From Streptomyces blattellae (GTDB taxonomy: Bacteria; Actinomycetota; Actinomycetes; Streptomycetales; Streptomycetaceae), in contig NZ_WJBG01000246.1 in the NCBI RefSeq assembly GCF_009709555.1, positions 1-64,000 of the forward strand: 64,000 nucleotides of DNA, written 5' to 3'. Under the pieces are notes generated by a model. That model did not search any database. It had not been told where the DNA came from and saw nothing but the letters and a program-made list of their open reading frames with translations. This document shows, piece by piece, positions 53,354-62,194 of this stretch (position 1 is the stretch's first letter; each line of letters starts with the position of its first letter). The translations under genes and the position numbers were made by a program.

Positions 53354-53945
53354 GTCTCAGATAGCGAGCCCAGTCCCAGTTCGGTCCGGGATCGGTGTGG
53401 TCCGTGCCCGGCACCTCGTGGTGCCCGATGATGTGCGCGCGGTCCCTCGGGATGCCGTGTCTGGTGCAGATCGCCGCGGTGACTGCGGCCGACTCCTCGT
53501 ACATCACGTCGGTGAAGTAGCCGGGCCGGTCCACCCAGCCTTCGTGCTCGATGCCGATGCTGCTCGTGTTGTACTCCCAGTTCCCTGCGTGCCAGGCGAT
53601 GTCGGACTCTCGGACGCACTGCGCCACATGCCCGTCGGCCGAGCGGACGACGTAGTGCGCGGACACTTCCTTCTTCGGGTTCTGGAAAATGGACAGGGTG
53701 GTGGTGAAGGTCGCCTGCGTGACGTGGATGATCACGCGGTCGACCAGTCGCTCCGTAGCGGGTTCTGCCGCCGTGTAGTTGGAGGTGTTCGCCGGGTGCC
53801 ACTCGGCCGACGGGTGGTCGACAACCTGGACCCGCTGGACCCGCGCTCCGGCCGGCGCGTCGGGGAGCAGCGCGTACGGTACGGCGGCCAGGGCGGCGCC
53901 CTTCAGCAGTCGGCGTCTCGTGGGAAGCGGTCTTGCCCGTTCCAT
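53337..53945 (-). CDS. Tat-secreted N-acetylmuramoyl-L-alanine amidase (Amidase_2/PGRP fold)
   Basis: Peptidoglycan amidase of 202 aa. A Tat signal (TRRRLLKGAALAAVPYALLP) occupies residues 9-28. The zinc fold shows RVIIHVTQ, DIAWHAGNWEYNTSSIGIEHEG and IIGHHEVPGTDHTDPGPNW, which carry the expected His ligands and the DPGP motif. It is predicted to cut the amide between MurNAc and the stem peptide, in wall turnover, competition or phage defence. Its C-terminal codons fall in a 26-bp repeat, so the original end may have been altered. Confidence 0.92.
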   Translation of the reverse strand: MERARPLPTRRRLLKGAALAAVPYALLPDAPAGARVQRVQVVDHPSAEWHPANTSNYTAAEPATERLVDRVIIHVTQATFTTTLSIFQNPKKEVSAHYVVRSADGHVAQCVRESDIAWHAGNWEYNTSSIGIEHEGWVDRPGYFTDVMYEESAAVTAAICTRHGIPRDRAHIIGHHEVPGTDHTDPGPNWDWARYLRLVDRA

Positions 53946-53966
53946 GGGGGCGGTGCCTTTCGGTGG

Positions 53967-54540
53967 TCAGAAGGTCTTGCTCAGTGCCGCCTTGGCCAAC
54001 GGCGCCTCGACGCACTGGGTTGCGAATTGGTACGCGTCCAGCTCACTGAATCCTTGGTCGCGCACCAGCCACTGCACCAGGTCGAGTTGGGATCTCCGGA
54101 ACGCGTCCTCCAGCGGGCGTGCCGATCCCGTCGAGATGATGTGGGTGTCCGACTCGATGCGCGGCCAGGGTGTGGCGAGTCCCTTGAGCACTTCGACGAT
54201 CACCACAGTGTTCATCGCGCACTCGACGACGACTCCGCGTGTCTCGCCCTCGCCCTCGCCCTGCCGGGCGTGGCCGTTGCCGAGTGTGTCCATGTTGCCG
54301 CCATGTGCGTCGGGCACCAGGGTCGAACGCACCTCCAGGTTGGCGGGAGCCACGCCCACGGTGCCGTGCATCGGGTCGAGGGGCAGTTCGGTCTCGATGT
54401 CTTCGGTCTCGATGTCACTGTCCTGCGCCCGGAACAGGGCCGTACGGCGGGTCCGGTCGAGCTGCCGGATCCAGACCCGGAGGTCGCTCATCATCCTGGG
54501 GTCGCTCATCGCGGTACAGCTCCGTTCTGCGGAAGGTCGG
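53967..54540 (-). pseudogene. Acetamidase/formamidase relic
   Basis: FmdA/AmdA text on the minus strand: LPLDPMHGTVGVAPANLEVR, LVPDAHGGNMDT, then GNGHARQGEGEGETRG, VECAMNTVVIVEVLKGLATPW, PRIESDTHIISTG and GFSELDAYQFATQCVEAPLA. In intact enzymes about 20 residues (the CYLGVNVEGALFSLGDGH region) separate the HGGNMDT and GHARQGEG parts; they are missing here. The N-terminal third and the CDTNYT C terminus are also lost. The frame stays open, so a defective product could be made. Confidence 0.75.
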
Positions 54541-54840
54541 TGGGGAGGGGGTGCCGGGCGGACATGCCAGGGCACGCTTATTCGCTCCTGAACCCCGGAT
54601 GCAGCCGTTTCCCAAGACATGTGGATCCCCCCTTTCACCTCGCCGCGCCCACCGCCCTCTGACTCGACGGCCGCGCCTCACGTGAATCAAGGTACGTCGC
54701 ATGCGGGGTGGGCAGAAGCAGGCGCCGTGTATCCGTGGACGGGTGCGGGATTGTGGAAAACTCGCTCACCCGGACGGGTGAAGTCCGGCTGAGGTCAGTC
54801 GAGTTCGGCCGCCGGCGCAGAGGCGTCCGTCGATCAGGGG

Positions 54841-55015
54841 CGGTGGGCCGCAGCCGTCGGGGCGCTTGCCGATGAGACGTGTTCGGCCGCAGCCGTCGGG
54901 TGGGCTGCCGAGCAGGCGCGCTCGGCCACGGCTTTGGGGTGTTTGCCGATCAGCCGTGTTCGGCCACGGCCTTGGGGTGTTTGCCGATCAGCCCCGTCCG
55001 GCCACAGCCGCCGGA
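54841..55015. repeat. 38-bp minisatellite overlapping the end of the ROK gene
   Basis: About four and a half units with starts near 54841, 54879, 54918, 54956 and 54994. The unit contains TTCGGCCACGGC and TTTGCCGATCAGCC. The last unit runs into the ROK coding region, whose stop is at 54988. The remaining gap 54541-54840 has no recognisable feature. Confidence 0.82.
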
Positions 55016-56196
55016 TCGTCCAGCACCGCCCGTACGACCGAGTGCGCGGCACCCAGCAACGGCCCCTCGGGACCCAGCCGCGATATGGCCACTGGACATG
55101 CGGGCCCCGCCGTACGGCGTGCCAACTCGGCCTCCAGGGAGGGCAGCAGCCATGGCGCGAGCCCGGCCAGCGCGCCGCCCAGCACCACAACCTCGGGGTC
55201 GAGCAGATTGACGGCCCCGGTCAGCGCGATGCCGAGCGCTTCACCCGCGTCGCGCAGGGCACGTCGTACAGCCGTGTCGCCGTCCGAGGCGTGCCCCGCG
55301 AGCAGCCCGACGCGGTCCTCGCCCGGCTCCAGGCCGGCCGCTCGCAGCACCGCCTCCTCCCCGGCGTACTGCTCCAGGCAACCGTGGCCCCCGCACCGAC
55401 ACGCCGGTCCGTCCGGACGGACCGGCACATGTCCCAGCTCGCCCGCGAAACCCCGCGTCCCGCGCAGCAGTTGCCCGTCCACCACGACCGCCGCGCCGAT
55501 GCCGATCTCGGCGGACACATGCAGGAAGTCCCGCGGGGTGCCCTCGCCGAGCCGGAGTTCGGCGAGCGCGCCGAAGTTGGCCTCGTTGTCGACGGTCAAC
55601 GGGAGGCCTGCGGGCAGCAGCGCGCCGAGGTCCGTGTCGTGCCAGTCGAGGTTCGGGGCGCGTACGACCGTTCGCGCGTCGCGTGCCACCAGGCCCGGCA
55701 CGGCCACGGCGAGCCCGGCCGGCCACAGGCCCTCGTGCTCGGCCTCGGTGACGATCCGGCCCACCAGCTCGGTGAGTTCCTCGATCACGGGGCGGGGGGA
55801 GCGCCCACGGTTCGTGCCGTACCGCACGGCCCGGGCCCGCACCTCTCCGCGCAGATCGATCGCGCACACCGCGAGATGGTCCACGCCGACCTCCGCGCCG
55901 ATACCCGCCGGACCGTGTCCGCTGACGGCGAGTGCCGAGCCGGGCCGTCCCACCCGGCCGGGACGCTCGGGGCCCAGCTCCTCCAGCAGTCCCGAGCGGA
56001 TCAGCTCGTCGACGAGGGTCGACACGGCGGCACGGGTCAGCCCGATGCGCGAGGCGACGGCGGCACGGGAGAGCGGCCCCTCGGCGCTTACGGTGTGCAT
56101 CACCCGGGCGAGGTTGCGGCGGCGCATGCCCTGTTGTGTGTCGGGCAGTGCGCGCCCCCTTCCTGTCGGCCGGGCCTCGTGCAGCGGTGCGGTCAT
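54988..56196 (-). CDS. xylR: ROK-family xylose repressor
   Basis: ROK transcription factor of 402 aa. The N-terminal winged helix is MRRRNLARVMHTVSAEGPLSRAAVASR then GLTRAAVSTLVDELIRSGLL. The ROK domain has NFGALAELRLGEG, GAAVVVDGQLLRGTRGFAGELGHVPV and the zinc motif CRCGGHGCLEQYA. Position next to xylB and xylA identifies it as the xylose-responsive repressor. Its gene starts 13 bp after xylB on the same strand. The 3' end lies in a minisatellite, so the last residues may be recent. Confidence 0.9.
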   Translation of the reverse strand: MTAPLHEARPTGRGRALPDTQQGMRRRNLARVMHTVSAEGPLSRAAVASRIGLTRAAVSTLVDELIRSGLLEELGPERPGRVGRPGSALAVSGHGPAGIGAEVGVDHLAVCAIDLRGEVRARAVRYGTNRGRSPRPVIEELTELVGRIVTEAEHEGLWPAGLAVAVPGLVARDARTVVRAPNLDWHDTDLGALLPAGLPLTVDNEANFGALAELRLGEGTPRDFLHVSAEIGIGAAVVVDGQLLRGTRGFAGELGHVPVRPDGPACRCGGHGCLEQYAGEEAVLRAAGLEPGEDRVGLLAGHASDGDTAVRRALRDAGEALGIALTGAVNLLDPEVVVLGGALAGLAPWLLPSLEAELARRTAGPACPVAISRLGPEGPLLGAAHSVVRAVLDDPAAVAGRG

Positions 56197-56209
56197 GCCT
56201 CCGTCGTCC

Positions 56210-57655
56210 TCAGTGGTTCCCCGCGCTCCGGTCGAGCAGCGGGGCCGCGTCGGAGAGTACCCCGGAGATCCTGGCCAGGGTTGCCTCGTCCCGCTCCACC
56301 GCGTCCAGCACCGGTCCCTCGGCGGTACGCCAGCGCCGGGCCACCGCGGCGGGATCCTCGCCGGTCAGCAGGCCGGCCGCCTGCGCGGCGGCGCCGAGCG
56401 CGACCAGTTCCCTGGCCTCGGGCACCTGCACGGGGCGCCCCGACAGCCGTCGTACGGTCTGCTGCCATGCCGTGCCCCGGGCGCCGCCGCCGATCAGCAG
56501 CAGCGGGGCGGAGCGGTCGGCGTCCTCGTCGAGGACCAGGTCGAGCGCGCCCAGCAGCGCGTGGACGGCGCCGTCGTAGGCGGCCTGGAGGAGCTGGCCT
56601 GCGGTCGTGTCGTGCCGCAGGCCGTGCAGCAGGCCGGAGGCGTGGGGGAGGGCGGGGGTGCGTTCGCCGTCCAGGTAGGGCAGCAGGGTGACGTCGGTGG
56701 CGGGCTCCACGGCCTCGCGGTCCAGGCCCAGCAGGGAGGCGACGCGGTCGACGGCGAGCGTGCAGTTCAGGGTGCAGGCCAGCGGCAGCCAGTCGCCGTG
56801 TGCGTCGGCGAAGCCGGCCACGGTTCCGGTCGGGTCGGTGGGGCGCCGCTTCGACACCGCGTACACCGTGCCCGACGTGCCCAGGCTCAGCACCGGGGTG
56901 CCGGGACGCAGCCCGAGGCCCAGCGCGGCGGCCGCGTTGTCGCCGGTGCCCGGGGCGACCAGGGTGCCCTTGGAGAACGGCAGGTCATGGCTGTCGCGCA
57001 CGGTGCCCGCGACCTCGCCGGGCCGCACCACACGGGGCAGCAGCGCGGGGTCAAGCCCGACGTGCGCCAGGATCTCCTCGTCGTACGCCTCGGTCCCGGA
57101 TGCCCACCAGCCCGTCCCGGACGCGTCACCGCGGTCGGTCGTGCCCTGTCCGGTGAGGCGTTCGGTGAGGTAGTCGTGGGGCAGGCGTACGGCCTTGGTG
57201 GCGCGGACCGCGTCCGGCTCGTGCTCGGCCAGCCAGGCCCACTTCGTGACCGTGAAGGACGGCGCGGGGACGAGCCCGGTGCGCTCGGCCCAGAACTTCG
57301 CGCCGCCCAGTTCCTCGGTCAGCCGGCGTGCCTGCGGCGCCGAACGTACGTCGTTCCACAGCAGGGCAGGACGCACGGGCTCGCCCTGGCCGTCCAGTGT
57401 GACGAGCCCGTGCTGCTGGCCGCCGATAGACACCGACGCGGCCTCGTGCGCGGCGTCACCGCACTGGCGCAGGGCCTCGCACAGGGCGTCCCACCATTGG
57501 CGTGGATCGCTCTCCCGGCCGGCCCCGGCGGACACGGTGTGCGGTGCCTGGCCGCTCGCGACGACCTCGCCGGTGGACACGTCGACGACCAGCGCCTTGG
57601 TGGACTGCGTGGACGTGTCCACACCGACGACGAGCGGACCCTCGGCTGCTGACAT
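56210..57655 (-). CDS. xylB: Xylulokinase
   Basis: FGGY-family kinase of 481 aa that phosphorylates D-xylulose. VVGVDTSTQSTKALVVD is the phosphate-1 motif, SIGGQQHGLVTLD the conserved GQQHG, PALLWNDVRSA and GTGDNAAAALGLGLRPG the substrate and ATP contacts, and LLIGGGARGTAWQQTV the adenosine motif. ATG 57655 has AAGGGAG upstream; an earlier in-frame start at 57709 overlaps the promoter. It is divergent from xylA. Confidence 0.95.
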   Translation of the reverse strand: MSAAEGPLVVGVDTSTQSTKALVVDVSTGEVVASGQAPHTVSAGAGRESDPRQWWDALCEALRQCGDAAHEAASVSIGGQQHGLVTLDGQGEPVRPALLWNDVRSAPQARRLTEELGGAKFWAERTGLVPAPSFTVTKWAWLAEHEPDAVRATKAVRLPHDYLTERLTGQGTTDRGDASGTGWWASGTEAYDEEILAHVGLDPALLPRVVRPGEVAGTVRDSHDLPFSKGTLVAPGTGDNAAAALGLGLRPGTPVLSLGTSGTVYAVSKRRPTDPTGTVAGFADAHGDWLPLACTLNCTLAVDRVASLLGLDREAVEPATDVTLLPYLDGERTPALPHASGLLHGLRHDTTAGQLLQAAYDGAVHALLGALDLVLDEDADRSAPLLLIGGGARGTAWQQTVRRLSGRPVQVPEARELVALGAAAQAAGLLTGEDPAAVARRWRTAEGPVLDAVERDEATLARISGVLSDAAPLLDRSAGNH

Positions 57656-57738
57656 CGGGTTCTCCCTTTTCCTGCGGCTCATGTCTGGCTCACGCCTGAC
57701 GAAAGACACCTTGTCTCTTCCCAGAGATGCCTCCGCAT

Positions 57739-57769
57739 ACTAATTTGTAAAGCGCCATGACGAAATAGT
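57739..57769. promoter_or_regulatory. Probable XylR operator between xylB and xylA
   Basis: ACTAATTTGT (57739-57748) and ACGAAATAGT (57760-57769) form an imperfect inverted repeat, 8 of 10 positions, with an 11-bp spacer. It is AT-rich against the background, lies in the 152-bp divergent promoter and suits a ROK repressor. Confidence 0.68.
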
Positions 57770-57807
57770 CGTGCGCGACAGTCGCAAGCGAGCAAGGGAG
57801 CCGCGGC

Positions 57808-58974
57808 ATGAACTACCAGCCCACCCCCGAGGACAGGTTCACCTTCGGCCTGTGGACCGTCGGCTGGCAGGGAAGGGACCCGTTCGGCGACGCCACACGG
57901 CGTGCCCTCGACCCGGTCGAGACGGTGCAGCGCCTGGCCGAGCTCGGTGCATACGGAGTGACCTTCCACGACGACGACCTGATCCCCTTCGGGTCCTCGG
58001 ACACCGAGCGCGAGTCCCACATCAAGCGCTTCCGCCAGGCGCTCGACACGACCGGCATGACCGTGCCGATGGCCACGACCAACCTCTTCACCCACCCGGT
58101 CTTCAAGGACGGAGCCTTCACGGCGAACGACCGTGACGTGCGGCGCTACGCCCTGCGCAAGACGATCCGCAACATCGACCTGGCGGTCGAGCTCGGGGCC
58201 AAGACCTACGTCGCGTGGGGGGGCCGGGAGGGTGCCGAGTCCGGCGCCGCCAAGGACGTACGCGTGGCTCTCGACCGTATGAAGGAGGCCTTCGACCTCC
58301 TCGGCGAGTACGTCACCTCCCAGGGCTACGACCTGAAGTTCGCGATCGAGCCCAAGCCGAACGAGCCGCGCGGCGACATCCTGCTGCCCACCGTCGGCCA
58401 CGCACTGGCGTTCATCGAGCGCCTGGAGCGCCCCGAGCTGTACGGCGTCAACCCCGAGGTCGGCCATGAGCAGATGGCCGGGCTGAACTTCCCGCACGGC
58501 ATCGCGCAGGCCCTGTGGGCGGACAAGCTCTTCCACATCGACCTCAACGGTCAGTCCGGCATCAAGTACGACCAGGACCTGCGCTTCGGCGCCGGCGATC
58601 TGCGTTCCGCGTTCTGGCTGGTCGACCTCCTGGAGAGCGCCGGTTACGCCGGACCCCGCCACTTCGACTTCAAGCCGCCGCGGACCGAGGACCTGGACGG
58701 CGTGTGGGCGTCGGCCGCGGGCTGCATGCGCAACTACCTCGTCCTGAAGGAGCGTTCCGCCGCCTTCCGTGCCGACCCGGAGGTCCAGGAGGCCCTGCGC
58801 GCCGCGCGTCTGGACGAGCTGGCGCAGCCCACCGCGGGGGACGGTCTGCAGGCGCTGCTCGCCGACCGCTCGGCCTTCGAGGAGTTCGACGTGGAGGCCG
58901 CCGCCGTGCGCGGGATGGCCTTCGAACGGCTTGACCAGCTGGCCATGGACCATCTGCTGGGGGCGCGCGGCTGA
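57808..58974 (+). CDS. xylA: Xylose isomerase
   Basis: D-xylose isomerase of 388 aa, the actinobacterial class I length. It opens FTFGLWTVGWQGRDPFG and carries the catalytic His in VTFHDDDLIPF. Metal-site segments are FAIEPKPNEPRGDILLPTVGHAL, NPEVGHEQMAGLNF and LFHIDLNGQSGIKYDQDL. The text is close to commercial Streptomyces glucose isomerases. It is the first enzyme of xylose use and partner of the divergent xylB. Confidence 0.97.
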   Translation: MNYQPTPEDRFTFGLWTVGWQGRDPFGDATRRALDPVETVQRLAELGAYGVTFHDDDLIPFGSSDTERESHIKRFRQALDTTGMTVPMATTNLFTHPVFKDGAFTANDRDVRRYALRKTIRNIDLAVELGAKTYVAWGGREGAESGAAKDVRVALDRMKEAFDLLGEYVTSQGYDLKFAIEPKPNEPRGDILLPTVGHALAFIERLERPELYGVNPEVGHEQMAGLNFPHGIAQALWADKLFHIDLNGQSGIKYDQDLRFGAGDLRSAFWLVDLLESAGYAGPRHFDFKPPRTEDLDGVWASAAGCMRNYLVLKERSAAFRADPEVQEALRAARLDELAQPTAGDGLQALLADRSAFEEFDVEAAAVRGMAFERLDQLAMDHLLGARG

Positions 58975-59141
58975 GCACGCGCGCGTGCCGGTGAAAACCG
59001 GCTGCCGGACGATACCGAAATCCAGTGGTGAGGCGACCTCCGCGCGGAATGCTCCGGAATCATGCGATCCATGCCATGAGTCCGTATCAACCGCCGTGCG
59101 GGGGTCGCCTCCCGCGCCGGTCCGAGGCGACGCTTGACGGT

Positions 59142-59564
59142 ATGGCCATGCCGCCGGTACCACCTCAACCGCCTGGACCACCGGGTGGCACGCCGCCTCC
59201 AGGCGGCGGCTTCGCACCGCCCTCGTACGGTGACTGGCCGCCGCCGGAGCAGTCGTCGGACGACGGCCCCGGCCGGCGCCGCAATCCGCTCTTCATCCTG
59301 ATCGCCGCACTCGTGGGCGTCGCCGCTGTCGTCGCCGTGGTGCTGGTCGCTTCGGGAGGCAACGATGCGCCGGGCGAGAAGGCGCCCGCCGAGAGCAGTA
59401 CGAGCGGCACTCCGCGGCCGTCCCTGAGCCTCCCGACCGAGCTGCCCAGCAGACTGCCCAGCGAGGTGCCTTCGCTGCCCTCGCAGTTCCCGAGCGGTCT
59501 GCCGAGCGGTCTGCCGAGCGACATCGAGTCGCTGCTGCCGTCGCTCGGGGTCGACCTGCCGTAG
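59142..59564 (+). CDS. Single-pass membrane protein with proline-rich cytoplasmic and Ser/Pro-rich outer parts
   Basis: Small protein of about 140 aa. Residues 1-45 are Pro/Gly-rich (PPVPPQPPGPPGGTPPPGGG), one TM helix follows (NPLFILIAALVGVAAVVAVVLVA), then a spacer and short Leu-Pro-Ser repeats (ELPSRLPSEVPSLPSQFPSG). ATGs at 59142 and 59148 are both possible; neither has a good ribosome site. The topology suggests a wall-spanning or scaffold protein. No family was recognised. The gap 58975-59141 contains one GCACGCGCGCGTGC palindrome. Confidence 0.7.
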   Translation: MAMPPVPPQPPGPPGGTPPPGGGFAPPSYGDWPPPEQSSDDGPGRRRNPLFILIAALVGVAAVVAVVLVASGGNDAPGEKAPAESSTSGTPRPSLSLPTELPSRLPSEVPSLPSQFPSGLPSGLPSDIESLLPSLGVDLP

Positions 59565-59604
59565 ACGTCGCTCTGGGGCGGCCTGACTCGGGGGGATGTG
59601 GTTC

Positions 59605-59630
59605 AGTGCGGCACGCGCGCGTGCCGCACT
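59605..59630. terminator. 26-bp perfect palindrome between convergent genes
   Basis: AGTGCGGCACGCG followed directly by CGCGTGCCGCACT, loop-free as written. It lies between the membrane protein stop and the convergent chimeric ORF, so a bidirectional terminator is likely. Its core is the GCACGCGCGCGTGC element found five times nearby. Confidence 0.7.
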
Positions 59631-59644
59631 CTCACGGCCCGGGA

Positions 59645-60637
59645 TCAGATCCCGCGCGGCAGCCGCACGTACGTCACGGTCGTCTCGACGCCGCTGTCCA
59701 CGAGCCGGCCGTTCGCGTCGAACGCGTCGGTGCCGTCCGTCATGCCGAAGTCGTTGTCGTTGATGAGGGCGAGGGTGTCGCGATCCACGCGCGCGACGCC
59801 CTCGATCTTCCCGGGCACGCCGTCGACCGTGCCCAGGTCGACGACGAGGCGCTTGGCCAGGACAGGCACACCGGAGGCCGCCGGGTCGTCGAGTTGCTCA
59901 AGCGACGGGGAGGTCGTGTCGTCGTCCCAGGGGCCGCCGAGGATGTTCGCCTTGCGTCCCACGTGCACGAGTTGCAGCCGCGCGGTTTTGTCCGTGCGCT
60001 CCTCGACCAGCAGCCGGTCCCGGCCCACGGCGACCACCGACGAGATCTTCAGCTCGGAGGTGTCGTCCTCGCCCGGGTCCACCACGTTCACGGGGTCGAA
60101 GCGGTACGCGTACTCGGCGGTGACCGCTTTCTTCTTCGGCGAGAAGCGCAGCAGCCGGGTGGTGAGCGAGGCGTCCCCCACGTCTCCGTCGGGCAGGGAC
60201 AGGGGGCTCTGCACGGCTATCACCAGGTCACCGCCGGGCAGTTGAGCCAATCCCTCAAAGCCCCGGTTGGTCTTCCGACGCAGCAGGACGGACGGCAACG
60301 ACTGCACGACCGGGTAGTCCGCACCCATGAGGTTCAACCCTTCGGGCACATAGCGCGCCAGCACCTCCCCGCGCGCGGAGACACGCACCAGAGAGGGCCC
60401 GTACTCGTCGGCCAGCCAGAAACTCCCGTCCCCGGCCCGCACAATGCCCTCGGTGTCCAGCCCGTTCGCGTCCGCCGGCGTGTCGTGTGCCTGACTCCAG
60501 GTCAGCAACCACGCCTGGCCGCCGGATGCTGTGGCGGCGAGCGCCGACAGGAACCGCCATGCCAGACCGGTACCACGCGCGCGTGCCCGCACTCCCCGTC
60601 CGTCGATCTCCAGGGCGTCCACGAGTAGTTGGTTCAC
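59645..60637 (-). CDS. Chimeric ORF: GNAT C-terminal piece fused to a phytase-like esterase domain
   Basis: Open frame of 330 codons. Residues 1 to about 50 read as the end of a GNAT acetyltransferase (VDALEIDGRG, ARGTGLAWRFLSALAA, QAWLLTWSQAHDT). From about residue 55 the text changes to the esterase-like-activity-of-phytase family: GLDTEGIVRAGDGSFWLADEYG, NRGFEGLAQLPGGDLVIAVQS, GKIEGVARVDRDTLALINDNDFG. The normal N-terminal half and signal peptide of that family are missing. The join near 60480 is in frame. A product may be made but is unlikely to be a normal enzyme. Confidence 0.65.
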   Translation of the reverse strand: MNQLLVDALEIDGRGVRARARGTGLAWRFLSALAATASGGQAWLLTWSQAHDTPADANGLDTEGIVRAGDGSFWLADEYGPSLVRVSARGEVLARYVPEGLNLMGADYPVVQSLPSVLLRRKTNRGFEGLAQLPGGDLVIAVQSPLSLPDGDVGDASLTTRLLRFSPKKKAVTAEYAYRFDPVNVVDPGEDDTSELKISSVVAVGRDRLLVEERTDKTARLQLVHVGRKANILGGPWDDDTTSPSLEQLDDPAASGVPVLAKRLVVDLGTVDGVPGKIEGVARVDRDTLALINDNDFGMTDGTDAFDANGRLVDSGVETTVTYVRLPRGI

Positions 60638-60911
60638 CCGGTCCGCGCCGAGGCCGTCGGGCAGGCTTCAGCCGGGCACCGGGCACCGGGCACCGGGCAC
60701 CGGGCACCGGGCACCGGGCACCGGGCGTCGCGCAGCGCCAACACGACGCGGAATCCGGGGGGCGCGCATCCGTCCCCACTCGCTCCCGGAACTCCACCCT
60801 GGTCGTCTCGGGCTCCCGGGCATCCCACGGAGGCGCCGTGAAGACCGCCGCGTATGCCTCCGAAGGCTGGTCGGCGACGGTGAGCAGCCTGGCCGAAGTG
60901 CTTCGTGCCAC
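60480..60911 (-). pseudogene. GNAT acetyltransferase relic split by a 7-bp array
   Basis: The N-terminal piece (60911 to about 60745) reads SEAYAAVFTAPPWDAREPE, then after a frame change GFRVVLAL. The C-terminal piece (60630 to 60480) carries the acetyl-CoA motif ARGTGLAWRFLSALAA. The middle of the gene is replaced by a GGGCACC array, and the end is fused to a different gene. Order and strand of the two pieces are those of one gene. Confidence 0.65.
60674..60722. repeat. 7-bp array (GGGCACC), seven copies
   Basis: Seven perfect head-to-tail copies of GGGCACC, followed by a degenerate GGGCGTC. It lies exactly where the middle of the GNAT gene should be. Confidence 0.95.
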
Positions 60912-60925
60912 GCCAACCCACCGTC

Positions 60926-62194
60926 CTAGACGGCCCCTTCAGACGAATGGATCTCTGCCGACGCAAGCGCCGTCGCCGGATCCCGGACCGCCCTCCCTGC
61001 GGGCACCCAGCGGCCTCGCTCTTTCCGGTACGGCCACCAGCGTCCGTCCCGGCCAAGGCGCAGCTGAGCGGGTGCGCCGACGACCGTCCACCGGTTGGCG
61101 CGAGCGCGCAGAGGCGGCCTCTCGTCCTCCTCCCAGGCCGACTCCAGAGCGGCACGCGCGCGTGCGAGCGTTTCCCCGGCGACGGTCCACTCCTCCTCCA
61201 GCACGGACAGCGCGGCCGTGCCTCCCAGGCTCCAGGCACGGACGGCCAGTTCCAACGATTCCCTGCTGCGCCCCGACCCGTCCGCGAGCCGGTCCAGGAC
61301 ATGCGGTCCGGGGGTGCCCGCTGACAGGCGTACGGCGTCCTGCGCAACGGTCGATTCCGTCTCCGGCGCGTCCGATTCCGGTGTGGCCCGCAGAGCCTCG
61401 GCGAGCAGGAAGTGCGCCTGCGCGGCAGTCCGCGCGGCCAGGTACTCCAGCGCGGCCGGATCGATGCCGGGTACGGGCGGGGCCTCGGTATCCAGTGAAG
61501 GAGGAACGCCGGGCTCGTCAGGCAGTTCGGGCGACGCGGGCAGCGGCGGCAGGACGCCCGCGGACCCGTAGGCCTCCGCCGCATCCACTCCCTCCGGCTC
61601 GGAAAGCCTCTCGGTGGGAGCGGTGCTGCGGGACTGCAGGGCGTCCACCACGGCCTGTTCGCCCCGTCCCCGCATCAGCAGCAGGACGAAGGGATCCTCG
61701 TCCAGCAGGCGTGCCACCTGATAGCAGAGCGCGGCCGTGTGTCCGCAGTGGTCCCAGGCACCGCAGTCGCACATGGGCTCCAGATCGCCCAGGCCCGGCA
61801 GCAACTCGATCCCCGCGGCTGCCGCGTCCTCGACCAGATGCGGCGGCATTTCGTGGTCCAGCAGCGCAGCGACATGCCCGGCTCGTTCGACGGCCATGTC
61901 CGCGAAATGGTCCCACTGATCGTCGGTCAGCTCCGCCAGCAGGACATCGGCACGGTGCCTTGAGTGATCGCGGTCCTGGACGACGGCGGTGATGCGCCCC
62001 GGCCGCACCGACACCGCGCCGCAGGCTCCCGCGCGCGCGAGCCTGCGGCCCGTCTTCACCTGCTGCGAGTCCAGCGCCGCGTCCTCGAGTGCCTGCAGCC
62101 AGGCCTGGCCCCACCAGGTCTGAGCGAAGCTCCTCCCGCTCGCGGGAGGCAGCGCCGCGAACGTGCGCTCCGTGTCACGGTCGTACGCGTTCAT
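60926..62194 (-). CDS. SWIM zinc-finger protein paired with the SNF2 helicase
   Basis: Protein of 422 aa. It opens with FAALPPASGRSFAQTWWGQAWLQALE, the usual start of actinobacterial SWIM proteins beside SNF2 helicases. The SWIM motif CxCxnCxH is MCDCGAWDHCGH near residue 140. The C-terminal half is variable and Ala-rich (LARARAALESAWEEDE) and ends with WWPYRKERGRWVPAG. ATG 62194 overlaps the helicase stop by 4 bp, so it is translationally coupled. The pair probably acts on DNA or chromatin-like complexes; the exact role is not established. Confidence 0.9.
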   Translation of the reverse strand: MNAYDRDTERTFAALPPASGRSFAQTWWGQAWLQALEDAALDSQQVKTGRRLARAGACGAVSVRPGRITAVVQDRDHSRHRADVLLAELTDDQWDHFADMAVERAGHVAALLDHEMPPHLVEDAAAAGIELLPGLGDLEPMCDCGAWDHCGHTAALCYQVARLLDEDPFVLLLMRGRGEQAVVDALQSRSTAPTERLSEPEGVDAAEAYGSAGVLPPLPASPELPDEPGVPPSLDTEAPPVPGIDPAALEYLAARTAAQAHFLLAEALRATPESDAPETESTVAQDAVRLSAGTPGPHVLDRLADGSGRSRESLELAVRAWSLGGTAALSVLEEEWTVAGETLARARAALESAWEEDERPPLRARANRWTVVGAPAQLRLGRDGRWWPYRKERGRWVPAGRAVRDPATALASAEIHSSEGAV

